This document shows, in pieces, positions 57,946 to 64,000 of a DNA stretch of 64,000 nucleotides. The stretch spans positions 66,031,528 through 66,095,527 of the forward strand of contig NC_065921.1 of assembly GCF_024586455.1 (NCBI RefSeq), read 5' to 3'. Origin of the DNA: Bactrocera neohumeralis. Taxonomy: Eukaryota > Arthropoda > Insecta > Diptera > Tephritidae. Position 1 is the stretch's first letter; each line of letters starts with the position of its first letter. The notes beneath the pieces are model-generated. The model was not told where the DNA came from and searched no databases. It saw nothing but the letters and a program-made list of their open reading frames with translations. The position numbers and the translations under genes are program-made.

Positions 57946-59329
57946 TGATTACCTAACAATATATTTAAGTAGGTCTTTAGCGGTACAGTTCGTGACTTTA
58001 ATATTTAAGAATTCAGAAACTTTACCATATACTGGAATACGGTTGAAATTAGAGTTAGACATACTTATAGCAGTGGCGCTATGCGTTATCCATGGACCAC
58101 TGCAAAGAAATTTCTTTAATTGTAACGACATTGCAGTCGGGCTGAGAAAAGAGTATTATTGATCGAAATGATAAAAAAGAGTGAAAAAATAGCAAACAAT
58201 TTCTGACGTCGCATTGTTTTAAATTAATAGGGAAAGCCTACGAAGTTGTTACATCTACATATGAAAAGTTTAACTACAACCCGTTTCAATGTTTTCTCCG
58301 CATTATTGACGTTTGCAGAATTTTGTTTCTTCATTTCATTTTCTCAATTCGACAAACGCATTCAACAATCAATCTGATCAAAAAAGATTTTGAAATGTAT
58401 AATTGCATTGAGCTTCGATGTAACCGCTGACCGATCATTCGACCACCCGATTAACCAACCAACGCGGTCAGCGAAGAACCAAATCAGAATGCGCAGCGCG
58501 CTGTTACAGGTGTAGAACAACTTGGAAATCAACGGGTGGTGCAATTAAAAGAATAAAATTAAAAAATAAACTTAAAAATCAAAATAAAAGAGTAACGAAA
58601 GTTTGCTACAGGAGGGGATATGCATGCAAAAGTCATTATTTTTATTTTGTCACTAAAAAATGTTTTTAATTAAAATAAGAGAAAATTGTGGCAACACATG
58701 AGGTATATACATACGAAGTGTGTTTTTATAAATGTACTGCAGGAAACCTGATACCTTTCCACAGACGCTGAGTACAGGTGTATACAGTTAATTGCGACCG
58801 AAGGCGCAGACGCCCAAGTGGTGCTTGATATGAGTTAAAAAACGACGAACGGCGATAGCACAATAAAAGCAATAAATAATTTACATATTGATGAGTTGAA
58901 CGAATGCTGCTTATTTGGTGGGACGATCGATCGGTTTCGAAGAAGATTGGTTGGCTGCCTGGGCAGTTAATGGGCGGTGGCTGCAGTTAACGGGCTTGGA
59001 TAAAATGAAAATTACGAGTATGTCGGTGTAAATGTTAATTAAGAAAACTACTTTGGTGTGTTTGACATTTACTGTTGTTTATTTTGGTGTGAAAGTCTTA
59101 TAACTAGCTCGGCTTTAATGGTACGGATATACCGCATGATTATCGTCGGTGTGTACGCGCAGGCAGGTTTGACAGATCCCATTGTCTACTAAAAATTATT
59201 GATGCAAATTCAACACTTGCTCGGAATGGTGGTCTCCATGAATTTCACATCTACGAGTTCTCAAAAAAGTTTGAAGCAAAATTCATATTTTACTGTAGCC
59301 AGAATAGTTGTTAAGGAGTTACATGGGTT
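57946..59329. other. Non-coding sequence, nothing firmly recognised
   Basis: A GC-richer patch at 58,390-58,520, and two GCAGTTAAYGGGC repeats 20 bp apart (58,963 and 58,983) in a patch at 58,780-59,010. These could be regulatory, but I have no independent support. No gene. Confidence 0.4.
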
Positions 59330-59940
59330 CCCAAAAAAGTTCTCTTTTCATTTTTATTCAAGCTTTTTATTAGTCCAAAGATACATAAGTATATACTTTA
59401 TAAAGATTTTGTGACTTTTTCAAAGGAAACTATTCAAAATTCTCCCATTACGACGTAATTTCCGTCAGGTCCTCCGAAAAATGGTGTCAAATGAAGTGAA
59501 AATAAAAAATATGTGTTTTATTTAAGACTATAAATACGTTATTGGAAGAAGGGAAAAAAGCTAAAGTGAAAATTGTAGTTTTGGCAGAAAATTTCCCGAT
59601 GTTTTTGTTTTAAATAATTGCCATTGAAAAAAAACTTCATTCAAGACCTTGTAAATCATAATGCGAATACCTGTATAATTAACATCGGTTGAGTTCGCGA
59701 AAAATTTTGACAACCGACTTCGAAAACACAGTTTCAAGAAAAACGCGTTTAAAGTTTTAAGTGACTATATAGCTGACCTTAACTTTTTTAGACTGTATTT
59801 CCAAAAATACTATTTAGATCAACTTGAGCATATAGGAAAATATTCTTGAGATTTTATAGAATTAAATAAGATTATGAAAAATATGTTGCTTGATGCAGTG
59901 AAATCCATGTAACCCCTTAATATGACAGTACATAATACAA
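59330..59940 (+). repeat. Dispersed repeat P, uninterrupted copy
   Basis: Reference copy for the repeat split at 51,600-52,625. Non-coding. No terminal repeats noticed. Confidence 0.5.
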
Positions 59941-60289
59941 CGAGTACATAGCGGTATATCCTTCTCCCCGCATAGAGAAAATTCTGATCTAAAAGCCAGT
60001 TGATAGCCCCAGTAAACGGTAAAAATGATGAGCTGGCAGGGTAACATACATACCCCAGCCCGGCTATCAGTAGAAAAGGTTCGGTTCGGTGGTCCCCTCA
60101 GTTGTTTTTCTATTGGATAGCTGCACTTCACGAGAGTTTGGCCAGCGCTGGGTTACCAAGAGTTCATGGGCTGTCGCAAGATCCGGCCGAAAACCGATCA
60201 TAAGAGATCTAGTGAGCTCTTTGTCCTTTTATCATACAAGTATACATATATCAATACTACATTGTCCAATAAGTGATTCTGACAGCTCA

Positions 60290-60900
60290 TGGCAGCCAAG
60301 TTTGTTCACGCATTTATGTCAAATTTTGTCAGTGTGTTCAGTAAGGTTCGCCATTTCGTTATGTCACGTTTTACTTTGGTAGAACATTTGGAAATTGTTC
60401 AAGATTCCGACCTACGGAAAATCCGGAAATCATCTTCTCAGATGAGGCCCCTTTCTGGCTTAATGGCTTCGCCAACAAACAAAATTGTTGCTGATGGGGT
60501 GAGTCAAATCCTCGTGTGGTTTAGGAAACAAAACTGTATCCCTAAAAATTTACCGTTTGGTGCAGATTGTGGTAGTATGGCCGCATCATCGGGTCTTATT
60601 TCTTCGGAATGGGGCAGGAGATGCCTTATCATTAATAGCGAGCGTCATAACAAGATGTCGACCAACTCTTGTCTCGGAATATCAGGAATTTGACGCGAGC
60701 CAACTCTATTTCCAACCTGCTTCATGTTTCACGTCTAAACAGGGACACATTGCGTGCAAAGTTCGGCGACAAGTTAAATTCGAGAAAAGGACCAGTCAAA
60801 CAGCCGTCAAGATCATGTGATTCAACGCATCTAGATTATTTCCTCTGGGGGTATGTTAAATCAAAGGTTTACCCAATCAACCAACATCGTTAGATTTTGT
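60290..60900 (+). mobile_element. Tc1/mariner-type DDE transposase relic, divergent member
   Basis: Plus-strand pieces: FVHAFMSNFVSVFSKVRHFV, then NPEIIFSDEAPFWLNGFANK (first catalytic Asp block) and, at the end, SRSCDSTHLDYFLWGYVKSK (third block). The order is that of the GGTGATCC-family transposases, but the sequence is clearly more distant and no terminal repeats are recognised. Frames break repeatedly. Confidence 0.65.
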
Positions 60901-61499
60901 CCATAAATGACATAAAATTATCTGCACAACAAAAAAAAAAAATTTACCAAATTTGAGTGTTTTATTTCATTTTAACATCACATCGTTCTTGCTGGTAGAT
61001 CCTTATAACAATTGGGTAAAAATTTAGCAAGCGAAGCTCAAATATTACAAAATACTATTTTTCATAAACCGGATGAGAACTAAAGAATATTTGTGCTAGA
61101 CGACTAAAAAAACTGCACAATTAAATTTAATATACTTATTACGCCACTTATTACGTAAGAACTCTCATTAATATTCACTTTTCATTTTATTGCCTTCATA
61201 TACTGTTATATGTATGTATTTGTATGTTTATACAAATTGCATATATTGCATGTGTGTATATTAGTGCGCCTGCAACGGTATGTGGGTACGAAGTTCTTTT
61301 CGAACGTGTGCCTAAAAGGCATAACCAAACGCTTGATATGAATGTGACTCTAACCTTGTATAGTAGAATATGATTACTGGCCTCTTGCTTAGACCATTAA
61401 CCAATCGAATATATTAATTAGCGTACGCGAATTAAATAAACCTTTTAATGCAGGCGATTATCTTTGCTGAAGAGGGGGCAAACATGTTTGCAAAAAATT
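60901..61499. other. Spacer, nothing recognised
   Basis: About 600 bp, no supported feature. Confidence 0.45.
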
Positions 61500-62209
61500 A
61501 AAATAATGAAACCACCATGCGTGTGCTAGCAAAGCCCCCCATTAATGGTATGAGGGTCGATAGAGCGCACCAGCAACATGCAACATGGGACACACCAAGC
61601 GCAAGGAAAGTCGACGGCTATGAGCGGGCCGCCACAATGTTGCATGCAAGTTAGATGCACGTAGCAGTGATGCAACACGACACACGCAAGGAAGGTACGA
61701 ACAACAGGGTTGCATGGCAGTATCAGAGCATATTTAACAATAAAAAGGGGAATTATAGAAGCTACCGCTGCAGAAGTAACCACCAGTGGGTAAATTGCAG
61801 TTACGATTGCTTAATCGCAAGTTAGATGGCTGCTGGTGGAGTATTGCCAGTGTACTCATTCGGAAGATTTTCAGGCGTGCGCCATCACTAGTGAATATAT
61901 ACGGTATTTGGTATACATAGGTTACCCGTATAAAGAGAGTCAACAGGTCAGTCAGCCAAATGAATCGTGGTGGTTTTCAGAGGAATATACACTCATGTGT
62001 GCACAACACTTCTCAACAGCTTCCAGTGATGCCAATCATAAAAGTGCAACAATTTTGAAGGGTATGGAGTTAAAAGTGGGCGTTAGAGAACATCGTAAGG
62101 GTGGCAATACAACAATGACCGGCACAGAAAAATTTCTTTTTCATGTAAATCAGGGTTGTAGCATATATATGTCGAATAATCTGCATTTTTATTGGAGAGA
62201 AAATTAACT
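61500..62209 (+). other. Higher-complexity region, possibly structured, with a 123-codon frame
   Basis: From 61,560 to 61,720 there is an inverted pair (CATGCAACAT near 61,573 and ATGTTGCATG near 61,638) and an imperfect direct repeat (GCGCAAGGAAAGT and CACGCAAGGAAGGT about 90 bp apart). The plus-strand frame 61,836-62,207 has balanced composition (several Cys, Trp and Tyr), unlike most chance frames here, but I recognise no domain and it ends next to a transposon terminus. It could be part of an unknown gene or of a repeat. Confidence 0.3.
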
Positions 62210-63268
62210 TATAACGATTGATCTAATAAAGGTACTTTTTTCAATATCTTTTTTGTCATCTCATTTTAGTTTGGTATTGTTTGGCATTCCATCATAGAAA
62301 GACTTACCTTCAGCACGCAATGAAAAAAATATAGCAGCCGTAGCTGAGAGTGTATACGATGACCATGGGGAGTCAATTCGGCGCCGTTCGCAACAACTCG
62401 GACTGACTTTTATGGATCGACTTGGAGCATTTTACGTCGAGATCTAAAATACTGAAGCTCGACCTTCCCAAGCGACATCACTTCGCTCTATTGGATCTTG
62501 AAAAATGCCAAGAAGATCCGACGTTTTCTAGTCAAATTTTGTTCAGCGATGAGGCACGTTCTTTGCTCAATGGGTATGTAAACAAGTAAACTTGCCGCGT
62601 TTGGGACGAAGAGCAACCTGAAAAGGTTCAAGAGCTGCCAATCTATCCAGAAAAAGCAACAGTTGTGTGTGGTGTGGTTTGTGGGCCGGTGGAATCATCG
62701 ATCCATATTTCTTCCAAAATGATGCAGGTGAGAACGTAACCGTCATTGACGACCGTTATAGCGCAATGATAACCGACTTATTGATGCCTGAAGTTGAAGC
62801 TCGTGATGTCGGTGATATTTCATTTCAACAAGATGGTGCCACTTCCCACACATCGCATCATTCAGTGGATTTATTGAGAGAACAGATAATTTCACGTTTT
62901 GGGCTGGTCGATTGACCACTAAAATCGTGTGATATCACACCGTTAAAATGTAAGAATTCCTGTGGGTATATGTAAAGTCTAACGTCTATACGGACAATAC
63001 CGTTTCGATTCAAGCCTTGGAGCAAAACATCACGTGTGTCAATGGCCAGTTACCAGTTCGAAATGCTCGAATGGGCCATCGAAAATTAGACTCAACGGAT
63101 GGACCATCTGAAACGTAGCCGCGGCCAACATTTGAACTTATTTATAATCTTCAAATAATAAATGCCGAACAATATTTTTTTCGAATGATAACAAACATTC
63201 CCCATTAAATTTGAAGTTTCTGTGTTTTCTCCTTGAAAGAGTAGGGAACCTTAAAATGGATTACCCGA
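62210..63268 (+). mobile_element. Tc1/mariner-type DDE transposon, GGTGATCC family, copy E
   Basis: Ends: ATAACGATTGATCTAATAAA at the left and TTAAAATGGATTACCCG at the right, both mutated versions of the family repeat. The central catalytic domain is the best preserved of the five copies (62,667-62,915): MWCGLWAGGIIDPYFFQNDA, GENVTVIDDRYSAMITDLLM, DISFQQDGATSHTSHHSVDL, with the second catalytic Asp in QQDGATSH. The N-terminal HTH (IAAVAESVYDDHGESIRRRS-like) and the C-terminal WGYVKSNVYTDNT-like block are present in other frames. Confidence 0.82.
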
Positions 63269-63289
63269 AAACCCAGCTTTTCTATATTT

Positions 63290-63605
63290 TCGAAACATGC
63301 TGCTACAGGGTATACTAGTTTTGTTCATCTAACGATTACCCAATAACCCATTAAATGAAAACCTATAAAGAGCCAGAACCAAGACACAAAGCTGTAATTT
63401 GGAACAGAGGAACGCATTAGCGGAAAACATCTGGCTAATCTTTTTGTAAAGTGGGCGTGATCGGGTTAAATGTTGCAGTTGTAAAAAAAAATTGAACAAT
63501 TTTGTATCAGAGCAAAACATTTCAAAGACTCAGACACCAAATAGGTAGACCCCAATGCATATGGCTAGTTTTTTCGGTCGGTCAATCAATCTGTAAACTG
63601 AGATA
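63290..63605 (+). repeat. Dispersed repeat fragment
   Basis: Begins GAAACATGCTGCTACAGGGT followed by ATACTAGTTTTGTTCATCTA, the same opening as at 26,346. Non-coding. It ends where a mariner starts. Confidence 0.55.
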
Positions 63606-63610
63606 CAGGA

Positions 63611-64000
63611 TTTGTTCGGAAAGTAATAGCACTGATTTTTTTCCACCGCGACTGTACTTTGGAGCGCGCGGCCACCGACTGGATTCGGTAGAGGGCATTC
63701 CTAGCTAACGAACAAGCGGCTGGTCAGTTGTCTCCTAGCACCGGGAGAGTCAGGACAAACATTTTCGCGCGACGTGTTACTGTGAGTGGTGCAAGCCGAA
63801 GATGCAGCGTTCGTTAAAGCAGAGGTACGCGATTAAATTCTGTGTGAAACTCGGTAAATCTGCGACAGAGATGCTTATATGATCAAGCAGGGTTACCCCG
63901 AAGTTGCTTTAACAAGAAGTGGTGTGTTTTGGTGGTACCAGGCCTTTTTGGACGGCCGGAAAGTGGTCTCTGATAAATGAGCAAATCCAAAGTAAAAACG
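63611..64000 (+). mobile_element. Mariner N-terminal part, runs off the window
   Basis: Starts with the terminal-repeat-like TTGTTCGGAAAGTAATAGCA. After a 5' leader, ATG at 63,802 opens MQRSLKQRYAIKFCVKLGKS, then a frame break at 63,880. The continuing frame reads YMIKQGYPEVALTRSGVFWW followed by YQAFLDGRKVVSDK, the mariner HTH region. A stop follows. The catalytic part lies beyond the window. Confidence 0.78.

Noticed and set aside
58955..59000. Tandem GCAGTTAAYGGGC as a transcription-factor cluster
   Set aside because: Only two copies, no matching neighbours and no gene nearby; insufficient support.
61500..61800. LTR or retroviral leader
   Set aside because: No paired LTR, no polypurine tract or tRNA primer complement seen; repeats here are short and imperfect.
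1..64000. CRISPR arrays, bacterial operons, tRNA or rRNA genes
   Set aside because: No regularly spaced short repeats with unique spacers. No sequence that I could fold into a tRNA cloverleaf or recognise as rRNA by eye; a tRNA scan would be needed to exclude a diverged tRNA.

Overview
This is an AT-rich eukaryotic nuclear window. It looks like the genome of a higher dipteran, and most likely a tephritid fruit fly (Bactrocera/Zeugodacus/Ceratitis type). The basis is two multi-exon housekeeping genes with short (about 50-80 bp) GT-AG introns, proteins that align well with animal orthologues, and a dense load of transposon relics of the mariner, Tc1/mariner DDE, hAT, RTE-type LINE and RNase H-bearing LINE kinds. 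The tephritid assignment is inference from recalled repeat families. The order Diptera is less certain than 'insect'.

Layout. From 1 to 9.8 kb is the genic part. A short Lys/Glu/Ala-rich coding exon lies on the minus strand (731-1015). Fen1 (flap endonuclease 1) is on the plus strand (3431-4824, five exons, 382 aa). The Integrator subunit gene IntS8 is on the minus strand (9725 down to 5241, fourteen exons, 1031 aa). Fen1 and IntS8 are convergent, with stop codons 416 bp apart. I rebuilt both gene models by hand; every intron has GT-AG ends and the summed exon lengths are exact multiples of three.

From about 10 kb to the end I find no host gene I can support. That part is repeats: an RNase H-bearing LINE fused to an RTE-type LINE (10.9-14.1 kb); further RTE fragments at 17.6, 23.0, 28.7-29.5, 43.0-43.6, 46.8-48.0, 51.9-52.4 and 57.5 kb; mariner relics at 15.6, 20.6, 26.5, 30.2-31.0, 44.2-45.3, 49.9 and 63.6 kb; five copies of one Tc1/mariner-type DDE family with a GGTGATCC-like terminal repeat (21.9, 35.4, 53.3, 56.2, 62.2 kb); one structurally complete hAT element with a perfect 8-bp target duplication (31,988-34,936); three short inverted-repeat MITE-like elements (10.3, 39.3, 45.3 kb); and an extremely AT-rich block with internal tandem duplication (23.9-25.3 kb). 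Several insertions are nested, which gives relative ages.

How the parts relate. Fen1 acts in Okazaki-fragment and base-excision repair. IntS8 is part of the Integrator complex, which cleaves nascent RNA and recruits PP2A to paused RNA polymerase II. They are independent housekeeping genes that share a 3' intergenic space. All transposon coding regions I read carry stops, frameshifts or deletions, so none looks autonomous here. I did not find a new multi-gene system. The observations most worth following are the intact hAT ends around a lightly broken transposase, the MITEs, the five-copy DDE family, an RTE derivative in which the 5' end is joined directly to the 3' end, and the nested insertions.
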